Of a stretch of DNA of 11,756 bases, positions 1-7,500 are shown piece by piece. Origin of the DNA: Candidatus Tepidiaquacellales bacterium UBA6667 (lineage in GTDB: Bacteria; Bacteroidota; Ignavibacteria; Tepidaquicellales; Tepidaquicellaceae); contig DKKL01000009.1 of NCBI GenBank assembly GCA_002455255.1, positions 1 to 11,756 on the forward strand. Reading direction: 5' to 3'. The notes beneath the pieces are model-generated. The model was not told where the DNA came from, did not search any database, and worked only from the letters and a program-made list of their open reading frames with translations. The stretch's first letter is position 1. Each line of letters begins with the position of its first letter. Made by a program: the position numbers and the translations under genes.

Positions 1-58
1 TGGTTAGAGCGTCGGAATCATAATCCGCAGGTCGGGGGTTCAAGTCCCTCCTCCGGTA
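1..58 (+). tRNA. tRNA-Met (CAT anticodon), 5' part cut off by the window edge
   Basis: The sequence begins inside the D-arm (TGGTTAGAGC). The anticodon arm follows: stem TCGGA, loop ATCATAA with CAT at positions 34-36, then TCCGC. Next comes a complete T-arm, GGGGG-TTCAAGT-CCCTC. The 3' acceptor strand CTCCGGT and discriminator A end at base 58. CCA is not encoded, because the next bases are CT. The acceptor 5' strand and the start of the D-arm lie outside the window. The lowest anticodon-stem pair appears mismatched (T-C). A CAT anticodon can belong to elongator Met, initiator Met or lysidine-modified Ile2. I call elongator Met as most likely, but the missing 5' end prevents a firm choice. 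Confidence 0.9.
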
Positions 59-72
59 CTCTTTTTATAATT

Positions 73-100
73 GCCATTCATATCTTTGAATGGCTTTTTT
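73..100 (+). terminator. Intrinsic terminator behind the tRNA
   Basis: A perfect 8-bp stem (GCCATTCA at 73-80 pairing with TGAATGGC at 87-94) with a 6-nt loop is followed directly by TTTTTT and further T-rich sequence. It lies 14 bases beyond the tRNA 3' end, so it should end the tRNA transcript. Read from the other strand the hairpin lacks a T-run, so it is not a good terminator for the leftward gene ending at 116. Confidence 0.8.
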
Positions 101-115
101 ATTTTATTTCTCACC

Positions 116-1132
116 TCACTCTATCTCTGTTATCCCTTCTATAAAAAAATTCATATTCAATAATTCTTCATCATTATATTTTTTCACACCAATTATAACA
201 CCTTTTTCTTCTATCATCTTTATCTTCATATCAGTTATCATTTTCATATCTATCTTGTCCGCATAATTATATATTTTCGTTATGTCTATTCCTTTTCTGT
301 CAAATCCCCACCACAGTTGTTCCGTTTGCCAAGTGCCTGCTAATACCTGGCTCACCGCACTTAAAACAAACACATCCCAATTCCAAACCTCGCTCGTTAT
401 CAATTGCGTCGGTGCAAATTCTGATTGATCTGAATTATACCCTATCGTCGGCACTCCCATTTCCTCAGCCACCTGACAAGGAACAGGACTGTCCATCCCA
501 TGTGCCAATAAATCCGCTCCCGCAGATATAATTTCCGCCGTTACTCTTCTCTCTACAGGTGAATTTTTCCACTCTCCTACAAATTTCACTATCATTCTCG
601 CATTTGCATTTACTGATTTCATCCCTGTGTAAAATGCATTTATTCCACGATAAACTTCCGGAATTTTTACCGGTGCGGTATATCCGACGACTCCAGACTT
701 TGATACCATCGCTGCCATCATTCCGGCTAAATAATCCGACTCATACATCCTGCCCATATATGTCCCAAGATTTTTCCCGGTCTTATCTCCTGAGCAATGC
801 ATAAATATTACTTCAGGATTTTTCTCTGCCATTTCAACTGTCTCATCCATAAAATCATAACTCGTACTAAAAATTATTTTGCAACCTGATTTTATAAGAC
901 TGTCAATCGCCTTATTCGTCTTTTCTGAATCTCCACTCTCCGGCACTTCCACATATATCGCATCGCTCACCAATCCCGACTCCAATAATGCAATTCTCGA
1001 CATCTCATGTTGATATGTCCATGAGTTAAACGGACTTAACTTATTCAAATATACAAAACCTGCTTTAAGGTTTGTTTGTGCCATTGAAACTGTTGAAATC
1101 AAACTCAAAATAATTATTAATAAAATTTTCAT
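116..1132 (-). CDS. BMP/PnrA-family ABC transporter substrate-binding protein, secreted
   Basis: This 338-aa protein has a Sec signal peptide (MKILLIIILSLISTVSMA, likely cut before Q19). The mature part looks like the Bmp/PnrA/Med family of type 1 periplasmic-binding folds. Family-like stretches are KAGFVY...SWTYQHEMSR (about 23-46), GTYMGRMYESDYLAGMMAA (123-141) and the YRGINAF...GM segment (161-171). Known members bind nucleosides or similar small ligands and hand them to an ABC permease; the ligand here cannot be read from the sequence. There is no lipobox cysteine, whereas many family members are lipoproteins, so this one is probably soluble in the periplasm. No ATPase or permease gene is adjacent: the tRNA lies downstream and a divergent regulator upstream. 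The ATG at 1130-1132 fits the signal peptide. No Shine-Dalgarno sequence is evident. Confidence 0.85.
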   Translation of the reverse strand: MKILLIIILSLISTVSMAQTNLKAGFVYLNKLSPFNSWTYQHEMSRIALLESGLVSDAIYVEVPESGDSEKTNKAIDSLIKSGCKIIFSTSYDFMDETVEMAEKNPEVIFMHCSGDKTGKNLGTYMGRMYESDYLAGMMAAMVSKSGVVGYTAPVKIPEVYRGINAFYTGMKSVNANARMIVKFVGEWKNSPVERRVTAEIISAGADLLAHGMDSPVPCQVAEEMGVPTIGYNSDQSEFAPTQLITSEVWNWDVFVLSAVSQVLAGTWQTEQLWWGFDRKGIDITKIYNYADKIDMKMITDMKIKMIEEKGVIIGVKKYNDEELLNMNFFIEGITEIE

Positions 1133-1141
1133 ATAATATTG

Positions 1142-1165
1142 TTTTTACTTTATATATAGTAAAAA
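1142..1165. repeat. Short inverted repeat upstream of the BMP-family gene
   Basis: TTTTTACT (1142-1149) and AGTAAAAA (1158-1165) form a perfect 8-bp inverted repeat around an 8-nt TTATATAT centre, 9 bp upstream of the minus-strand start codon at 1132. It could be a small operator or a weak leader hairpin. In such AT-rich DNA, chance is a real alternative. The centre contains TATATA, so a promoter -10 element for the leftward gene could also lie here. Confidence 0.35.
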
Positions 1166-1310
1166 TCAGTATTAATTTTCAAACTTTCAAACTATTTTGA
1201 AAAATATTTAAAGTAAATTTAATTCCTTAGTTTAAATATTTTCACTTCTTGTAACTCATATTCCTTAATCTAAAATTTACCACCTCTATCACAAAATCTA
1301 CTTTTCATTA

Positions 1311-1338
1311 GGAAACTAAATCCGTATTTTTAGTTTCC
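1311..1338. promoter_or_regulatory. Palindrome 1, candidate operator of the TetR-family regulator
   Basis: GGAAACTAAA (1311-1320) and its exact reverse complement TTTAGTTTCC (1329-1338) form a 10-bp-arm inverted repeat. Its outer seven bases, GGAAACT...AGTTTCC, recur with the same 14-bp spacing at 1430-1457. The half-sites are 21 bp apart centre to centre, about two helical turns, as expected for a dimeric or paired-dimer repressor. A T7 run follows at 1340-1346, so a terminator-like hairpin is an alternative, but no upstream plus-strand gene needs one. Confidence 0.55.
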
Positions 1339-1357
1339 ATTTTTTTATGTATTTTTA

Positions 1358-1400
1358 CAATTACATTACTCAATTACATTACTCAATTACATTACTCAAT
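1358..1400. repeat. 13-bp tandem repeat, about 3.3 copies
   Basis: CAATTACATTACT occurs three times head to tail without mismatch (1358-1370, 1371-1383, 1384-1396), followed by a partial CAAT (1397-1400). It sits between the two candidate operators and directly upstream of the TATAAT box. It may be simple replication slippage. Changes in copy number would alter the spacing between the operators by roughly 1.2 helical turns per unit. Confidence 0.85.
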
Positions 1401-1407
1401 AAATTAA

Positions 1408-1413
1408 TATAAT
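1408..1413 (+). promoter_or_regulatory. Possible -10 box of the efflux operon promoter
   Basis: An exact TATAAT lies 86 bp upstream of the proposed regulator start and between the two palindromes. Transcription would begin near 1420, placing palindrome 2 (1430-1457) in the initially transcribed region, a position suited to repression. I see no clear -35 element at normal spacing, since the 13-bp repeats occupy that position. The surrounding DNA is AT-rich, so this is tentative. Confidence 0.3.
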
Positions 1414-1429
1414 CTCAATCAAATAATTG

Positions 1430-1457
1430 GGAAACTATAAATACTACTTAAGTTTCC
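1430..1457. promoter_or_regulatory. Palindrome 2, candidate operator close to the regulator gene
   Basis: GGAAACT (1430-1436) and AGTTTCC (1451-1457) are separated by exactly 14 bp, the same geometry as palindrome 1, 119 bp away centre to centre. The arms extend outward imperfectly as AATTG(G)GGAAACT and AGTTTCCAATT. A further GAAACT half-site follows at 1462-1467. The site ends 41 bp before the regulator ATG at 1499, a typical place for TetR-family autoregulation. Binding by this protein is inferred from position and symmetry only. Confidence 0.55.
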
Positions 1458-1498
1458 AATTGAAACTTTGAGATTTGCAACTCGTATCTCACTTTATA

Positions 1499-2149
1499 AT
1501 GAACCTTTTTCCTCATCTCGAAAATAACGACCAAAACAAAATTTTGCTTTTCGCTCATGATAAATTTATTCGTGAGGGATTCCAAAAAGTATCTATGGAT
1601 GAAATCGCATCCGAGCTCTCAATGAGCAAAAAAACTATCTATAAGTACTTTGATTCAAAAGATATTTTAATCTCTTCCGTTTGCGATTTAAGAATTGATG
1701 CCATAAAGTCTAAAATTGAACAAATCCTTGAACTTGATTCCGATTGTATTTCTAAATTTGAACTCATCGGTGAAATGCATGCAAATTTTACTAAAGACTG
1801 TTCTCAAAATTTTATCAAAGATTTAAAAATCCATGCACCTGAACTAAGAATTAAATTTGAAGAATTCGGAGAAGAATATACAGCAAAAGTATTTGGAAAA
1901 TTGCTCGATCAGGGAAAAAAAGAAAACTTAATTGACCCGAAATATCCTAACAGTATTGTTGTCGAAATTTTTAATGCTTCAATGATGTGTTCTAAAAATC
2001 CCGATTTCCTTATTACCAACGGTTTGTCTATGAAAGAAACTTTCGAATTTGTTACTGATATATTGTTCACAGGTCTCCTTTCTTCTGAAGGACGTAAAAG
2101 ATATAAACAAAACTCAAAAAAAATCTCACAACAAATTGAATATTCATAA
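1499..2149 (+). CDS. TetR/AcrR-family transcriptional regulator of the efflux operon
   Basis: This protein has 216 aa, normal for the family. The N-terminal helix-turn-helix is clear: F23-REGF, then VSMDEIASELSMSKKTIYKYF at about 31-51, followed by SKDIL. This is the standard TetR pattern of 'G...VSM.EIA...G.SK.T.Y.YF..K..L'. The C-terminal part (about 60-216) is helical, divergent and expected to bind ligand and dimerise. I chose the ATG at 1499 over an in-frame TTG at 1475, which adds only eight residues outside the conserved domain. No Shine-Dalgarno sequence is visible. The gene ends 1 bp before the outer membrane factor gene, so it is almost certainly cotranscribed with the pump. Repression of the operon, relieved by a pump substrate, is the likely logic. 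Confidence 0.9.
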   Translation: MNLFPHLENNDQNKILLFAHDKFIREGFQKVSMDEIASELSMSKKTIYKYFDSKDILISSVCDLRIDAIKSKIEQILELDSDCISKFELIGEMHANFTKDCSQNFIKDLKIHAPELRIKFEEFGEEYTAKVFGKLLDQGKKENLIDPKYPNSIVVEIFNASMMCSKNPDFLITNGLSMKETFEFVTDILFTGLLSSEGRKRYKQNSKKISQQIEYS

Positions 2150-2150
2150 A

Positions 2151-3455
2151 ATGAAAAAGTATTTTCTGTTAATCGCCTTGATGTTTGTTGCTTCCTTTTC
2201 CTTTGCTCAGGATGTAAAAATTCTTGATCTCTATCAGGCAATCAATATTGCAAAAGATAATAACTCTACTTTAAAAATTGCCTCTCTTGAAAAGAAAAAA
2301 GCATCACTTATTGTTAGTGAAGTTTACAGCGAAAATCTTGTCCCTTCACTCACGCTTACCTCAGGTTACACTCGTGCCTTCAAAAAACCATCTTTCACAA
2401 TCTTTGGAGAGCAATTTTCTGTTGGTTCTGATAATTCAATTTCTACTTCCATCCAAGCTACCGAATCTCTTCCGATTCTTGGAACTCCGGTTTTTTCCGG
2501 TATCAGAATCGCTGAATATTATTCTAAACTGCAAGATGAAATATATTATCAAAATGAACTGATCGTAAAATCAAATGTTAAAAAAGCATATTATGGAGTT
2601 CTCCTTGCTAAACAGGTTAATTTATTAAATTCACAGACACTCCAAAATTCTGAAGAAAATTTTAATGTTGTGGATAAAAGATATAAAAATGGTGTAACTA
2701 CTGAATTCGATTATCTAAGAGCTAAAGTTAACGTTAATAATATAAGACCAAATGTTTTAAATTCAGAAAATAATTTATCTCTCGCAAAAAATAATCTGAA
2801 AAATGTTACAGGGTTAAGTGTTGATCAGCAAATTGATGTTGTTGGCGAGCTTACTTATGATAGCAGTGAAGTTTTCGGTTCAATGGAATCTTTAATAAAC
2901 AAAATTACAGAAAACAATGTACTGATAAGGCAATTATCCATAAACCGAGATATTAATAAAGAGTTTGTAAAAATAAACGAAGCAAATTTTTTACCTAAAT
3001 TTCAGTTATTCGGAAACTATACTCTCGAAGCAAATGAAGATGACGGTGAAAGATTAACTAATTATAAATTCAACAATTCTATCTCTGCTGGTATCAGATT
3101 AAGTTGGGATTTAAACTTATTCAAAAATTCTTACAAAGTTCAGCAATCTGAAATTGAGATAAAGAAAAATGATGAACAGTTAAATGAACTAAAAAGAAAT
3201 TTAAAACTTCAATCCGAAAGTGTGTATATTAGAATACAAGATGCAAGAAATCGTATTCGCTCTCAATATGAAACTGTTAAACTCGCAGAACGTGGCTATG
3301 AACTCGCAAATTTAAGTTATAGAAATGGAGTTATCACTCAGATTGATGTCCTCGATTCTCAACTCCTACTTAGTCAAACAAAACTTTCTTACTTAAATGC
3401 AATTTATGATTTTCTCATTGCAAGAACTGATTTAGAATTATTACTTGAAAAATAA
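2151..3455 (+). CDS. TolC-family outer membrane efflux protein
   Basis: This 434-aa protein has a Sec signal peptide (MKKYFLLIALMFVASFSFA, cut before Q20). It is the outer-membrane channel of the tripartite pump, expected to form a trimeric beta-barrel with a periplasmic alpha-helical tunnel. The two structural repeats of the family are visible. The first contains RYKNGVTTEFDYLRAKVNV (about 177-195) and the second SYRNGVITQIDVLDSQLLL (about 389-407), the usual 'Y..G.....D.L.AQ..L' signature. Strand-forming segments include LVPSLTLTSGYTR (63-75) and LPKFQLFGNYTLE (281-293). The ATG at 2151 directly precedes the signal peptide. A longer in-frame reading starting inside the regulator gene would bury the signal peptide and is rejected. 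The adaptor gene starts 25 bp downstream. Confidence 0.92.
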   Translation: MKKYFLLIALMFVASFSFAQDVKILDLYQAINIAKDNNSTLKIASLEKKKASLIVSEVYSENLVPSLTLTSGYTRAFKKPSFTIFGEQFSVGSDNSISTSIQATESLPILGTPVFSGIRIAEYYSKLQDEIYYQNELIVKSNVKKAYYGVLLAKQVNLLNSQTLQNSEENFNVVDKRYKNGVTTEFDYLRAKVNVNNIRPNVLNSENNLSLAKNNLKNVTGLSVDQQIDVVGELTYDSSEVFGSMESLINKITENNVLIRQLSINRDINKEFVKINEANFLPKFQLFGNYTLEANEDDGERLTNYKFNNSISAGIRLSWDLNLFKNSYKVQQSEIEIKKNDEQLNELKRNLKLQSESVYIRIQDARNRIRSQYETVKLAERGYELANLSYRNGVITQIDVLDSQLLLSQTKLSYLNAIYDFLIARTDLELLLEK

Positions 3456-3480
3456 AACTGAAAAATTTTCAATCTCATAT

Positions 3481-4515
3481 ATGAAATATATAATAAAACT
3501 CTCACTTGTTTTTACTCTCGGTGTATTGCTTTATGCCTGCGGTGATAAAGGTAACACTGAACCTCAAAATCAGGTTAAACATACTTTGGTAAAAACCATT
3601 GATTTGCAAAGCCAGTATTTTGAAGAAAAATATAATGTCGTATCAATAGTTAAACCTTTTACTTCCGCAAAAATTTCTTCAACTGAAGGTGGTTTGATCA
3701 CTCATCTTTCAGTAGAAAAGGGAAGCAGGGTCGGGAGAGGACAAGTTATCGCAAGGTTTAAAAAAGATACAGAATATGCTTCTTACGACCAGTCAAAGGC
3801 TCAGTTTGAATTGGCTTTGATTAATTTTAAACGAATTGAAAATTTATATAACGACCAAATTGCTACCGAACAACAATATACAGATGCAAAGATGCAACTT
3901 GATATTGCAGAAAAAACTTTAAACGTTTTTGAATCAAGATTAAGTAATTCTTATATCACTTCTCCCATCTCCGGTATCGTTGACCAAAAATTTATGAACC
4001 GTGGTGAAATGTCTTCTCCCGGTGCTCCCATTGTGAATATTGTTGATATTTCAAAAGTAAAAGTTGCAGCAGGTATTCCTGAAATGTATATGAGTACTAT
4101 TTCAAAAGGTCAAACTGTAAAAATCACTTTTGATGTTTTTCCTAATGAAGAGTTCGAAGGTGTCATCAGTTTTGTTTCACCTGTGCTTAATCCGCTAAAT
4201 AGAACTTTCGAAGTTGAAGTAGTTATCCCAAATCCTAACCAAAGATTAAAACCCGAAATGTCTGCGAATATGACGTTTACTCTTATGAAAGTCCCTGATG
4301 CTATCGTTTTACAACAAGATATGATTGTTGATAATGGTGAAGAAAAATTCGTTTTTGTACTCGAAGGTGATGTCGCTCGTAAAAGATTTTTGAAAATCGG
4401 TGGAACTAATGGCAACAATGCTTATATCCAGTCCGGATTAAATCCCGGTGATAAATTAATCAATGTTGGATTTCAGTATTTGTCAGACGGTGATAAAGTT
4501 CAAGTTGTAAACTAA
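3481..4515 (+). CDS. RND efflux periplasmic adaptor (HlyD/AcrA-type membrane fusion lipoprotein)
   Basis: This 344-aa protein bridges the inner-membrane pump and the outer-membrane channel. From the ATG at 3481 it has a lipoprotein signal ending in LLYA-C20, so it is probably lipid-anchored in the inner membrane through Cys20. The order of domains is typical: first lipoyl half with GGLITHLSVEKGSRVGRGQVIA (about 70-92), an alpha-helical hairpin (about 97-157), second lipoyl half YITSPISGIVDQ (about 158-169), a beta-barrel (about 190-268) and a membrane-proximal domain (about 272-344, ending GDKLINVG...DGDKVQV). The hairpin is single and fairly short. An in-frame TTG at 3445 would overlap the channel gene and push the lipoprotein signal 12 residues inward, so it is less likely. 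Confidence 0.92.
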   Translation: MKYIIKLSLVFTLGVLLYACGDKGNTEPQNQVKHTLVKTIDLQSQYFEEKYNVVSIVKPFTSAKISSTEGGLITHLSVEKGSRVGRGQVIARFKKDTEYASYDQSKAQFELALINFKRIENLYNDQIATEQQYTDAKMQLDIAEKTLNVFESRLSNSYITSPISGIVDQKFMNRGEMSSPGAPIVNIVDISKVKVAAGIPEMYMSTISKGQTVKITFDVFPNEEFEGVISFVSPVLNPLNRTFEVEVVIPNPNQRLKPEMSANMTFTLMKVPDAIVLQQDMIVDNGEEKFVFVLEGDVARKRFLKIGGTNGNNAYIQSGLNPGDKLINVGFQYLSDGDKVQVVN

Positions 4516-4550
4516 ATTAAAATTGAATACCTAACAGGTAAAATAATCAT

Positions 4551-7500
4551 ATGAAATTTTTTAAATTATTACAGCAAAATAAAGTTACGGTATATATCCT
4601 CACCGTTCTCATCGTTATTGTTGGTTGGATTTCCTATACAGGTCTCCCTCGTGAGTCTGCCCCTTCCATTAAAATTCCATTTGTCTTCATTACTACTATA
4701 TATCCCGGAGTTTCTCCTCAGGATATAGAAAACTTAGTTACTGATAAAATTGAAAAAGAACTAAAATCTATAAGTGGTGTAAAAAACATTACATCCGTGT
4801 CACGTGAAAGTTTCTCTTCCATATCAGTCGAATTCAATCCGGATATTTTAATTGACGATGCTATCCAAAAAGTCAGAGATAAAGTTTCCATCGCAAAATC
4901 TAACATGCCAAAGGATATTGAAGAACCTCAGATTATAGAAATCAACTTTTCTGAGTTGCCGATGATGTATGTTAATCTCACAGGAAATGTAGGACTTTTA
5001 AAATTAAAAGAAGTTGCCGATAAACTTGAAGATAAATTTGAAACAATCGATGGTGTGCTTAGTGCAGATGTTGTTGGAGGTTTAACAAGGGAAGTTCAGG
5101 TTGAAGTTGATGCTAACAGATTAAAATTCTATGGTATAACCTTTAATGATTTATCTAACATCATATCAGCGGAAAATTTAAACGTTCCGGGTGGTTCTGT
5201 TGAAATTGGGGAATCTCGGTTCCTCGTCAGAACTCCCGGTGAATATTCTGACCCTACCAAAATTGCTGATCTTGTGGTAAAATCCCCTCAGGGAAATCCG
5301 ATTTATGTTAGAGATGTCGCACAGGTTACTTATGGAACTAAGGAACGGACTACTTATTCACGTGAAAACGGTAAAGAATCTGTTACTCTCGTTATTAAAA
5401 AAAGAAGTGGCGGAAATATTGTGAACATAGCTCAGCATATTAAAGATATTATCGCTAAAAATGAAAATAATGTTATCCCTGCTGGTATTAATGTAAGCAT
5501 TACAGGTGATGAGTCTGAACAAATTAAAGATACAGTTCACGAACTTGAAAATGGTATTATAACAGGGGTTGTGCTCGTGTGTATTATCCTTTTCTTTTTT
5601 ATGGGCTTGAAAAACGCTCTGTTAACTGCAACTTCTATCCCGTTATCATTTTTGATTTCTTTCACAATTCTTTCTATAATGGGTTTCACTCTGAATATTG
5701 TTGTTTTGTTCACGTTAATTCTTGTTCTTGGTATCATCGTTGATGATGCTATTGTGGTTATTGAAAATGTATATCGCCTTCAGGAAAAAGAAGGGTATTC
5801 TCCTCACGATGCTGCTATTGAAGCACCTCGTGAAGTTGTATTCCCCGTAACAATCGCAACTCTCACCATCATGGCTGCTTTTTTCCCGCTTGTGTTTTTT
5901 CCGGGTATCACAGGTGAGTTTATGAAATATCTTCCTATTACTTTGATTGTATGTCTTGCTTCTTCTCTTTTTGTCGCTATGGTTATTAGCCCAATTCAAG
6001 CATCGGTATTTATTAATTTTAAGCGAGATAAAGAACGCTCAGAAAAAAGAAAATTCAGACCAATCGGAAAATTTCTTGAATGGTTCGATGAAAAATTTTT
6101 TGGTGCTGCTATGAGGAGATATGAAAAAACTGTTAGATGGACTATGAAACATCGTGTCGTTTCCATATTGGCTGTTATTCTTCTATTAATTAGCGTGTTC
6201 ACTCTTTATGGTATGTTTAATAATGGCGTGGAATTTTTCCCACAGGTTGAGCCAAGACAGGCAAATGTAAATATCACTTTACCTGCAGGAACTGACTTAA
6301 CCGCTACTAACTTATTCACAAAACAAATTGAAGATAAACTTCCGGCTTTTGAAGATATTGAATACTATATCGCAAATGTCGGTTCTTCTAATAATCCACT
6401 CGATTTTAGTGGTGATGGAATCCCAAATAAATCTACCGTCACTTTAAATTTTATTGATAAGCAGGAAAGGTCTCAAAGTTCTTTTGCTACTGTTGATGAA
6501 GTTCGTGCTGCAATTGATAAAATCCCCGGTGGTAAACTCGAAGTTGCTCTGCAAACCGGAGGTCCTCCCGTTGGAAAACCAATTAATATTGAGATATCAG
6601 GATATGATTTTGAAAAACTTGGGGAACTGTCTGATTTGATTATGAGAGAAGTAGTTACCGTTCCGGGTGCTGTTGATATAACTTCAAATTTTGATAAAGC
6701 AGTACCGGAATTAAAAATTATTGTTGATAGAGACAGAGCTGCTTTGTATAAGTTAAATACCGCAACAATTGGTTCAACCATCAGAACTGCTATTTATGGT
6801 TTTGAAGCAAGTAAATACAGAGTTGGTGATGAAGAATACAATATTATGGTTAGGTTAAATAAAGATCAGAAGAATAATGTTGAAGATATTAAACAACTTT
6901 ATATTTCTAATCCTGATAATGTTCAGATTCCTTTGTCTTCAGTTGCTAAAGTTGAATTCTCCGGTGGTATCGGTTCCATTAACAGAAAAGATTTAAAACG
7001 AGTTGTTACTATTTCAGGTAATGTTCAGGGAAGAAATGAAAACGAAGTTATTCTTGACATCCAAAATAAACTAAAAGATTTTCAATTACCGGAAGGATAC
7101 GCAATCAGTTACACAGGTGCTCAGGAAGATCAGCAAGAATCTCAGGCTTTCCTTGGTGGTGCTTTCGGAATTGCCCTTCTGCTTGTTTACTTTTTAATGG
7201 TCATAGAGTTTAATTCATTGAGAACTCCTTTGATTATTATGTTCACTATTGTTTTATCTTTAATCGGTGTTTTAATGGGGTTACTAATTACACAATCTCC
7301 GTTTAGTATTGTTATGACAGGTATCGGTGTAATCTCCCTCGCAGGTATTGTTGTCAGAAATGCAATCGTATTGCTTGATTTTCAGAAAGAACTTGAAAGA
7401 CGCGGTCTCGAAAGAGATGAAGCTCTGATTCAAGCCGGTATCATCAGACTTAGACCGATTTTCCTAACTGCCGCTGCAACTATTCTTGGTATTATTCCTC

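Larger units (their letters stand above)
1133..1498. promoter_or_regulatory. Divergent intergenic region between the BMP-family gene and the efflux operon
   Basis: About 366 bp without a convincing gene separates two divergent transcription units and must hold promoters for both. Identified contents are an inverted repeat near the leftward gene (1142-1165), two GGAAACT-N14-AGTTTCC palindromes (1311-1338 and 1430-1457), a 13-bp tandem repeat (1358-1400) and a TATAAT box (1408-1413). Between about 1170 and 1305 I see only AT-rich sequence, including a short TTTCAAAC-type duplication, and nothing I can name. Confidence 0.6.

Noticed and set aside
559..804. Plus-strand reading frame opposite the BMP-family gene
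   Set aside because: It is antisense to a well-supported gene, and its translation is low-complexity and unlike any family. The other frames antisense to or out of phase with the pump, adaptor and T9SS genes were set aside for the same reason.
1311..1346. Palindrome 1 plus the T7 run as an intrinsic terminator
   Set aside because: No plus-strand gene lies upstream to be terminated. The same GGAAACT-N14-AGTTTCC geometry recurs at 1430 without a T-run, so an operator explains both better.
1358..1400. Possible CRISPR array
   Set aside because: The units are 13 bp and directly adjacent with no spacers, and no cas gene is present. It is a simple tandem repeat.
1475..1498. In-frame TTG start adding eight residues to the TetR-family regulator
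   Set aside because: The ATG at 1499 gives a normal N-terminus before the helix-turn-helix. The added residues are outside the domain, and the TTG shows no better ribosome-binding signal.
2049..2150. Upstream extension of the TolC-like reading frame into the regulator gene
   Set aside because: It would place 34 residues before a clear signal peptide that begins at the ATG at 2151.
3445..3480. TTG start for the adaptor overlapping the TolC-like gene
   Set aside because: The lipoprotein signal peptide starts cleanly at the ATG at 3481; the longer form would bury it.
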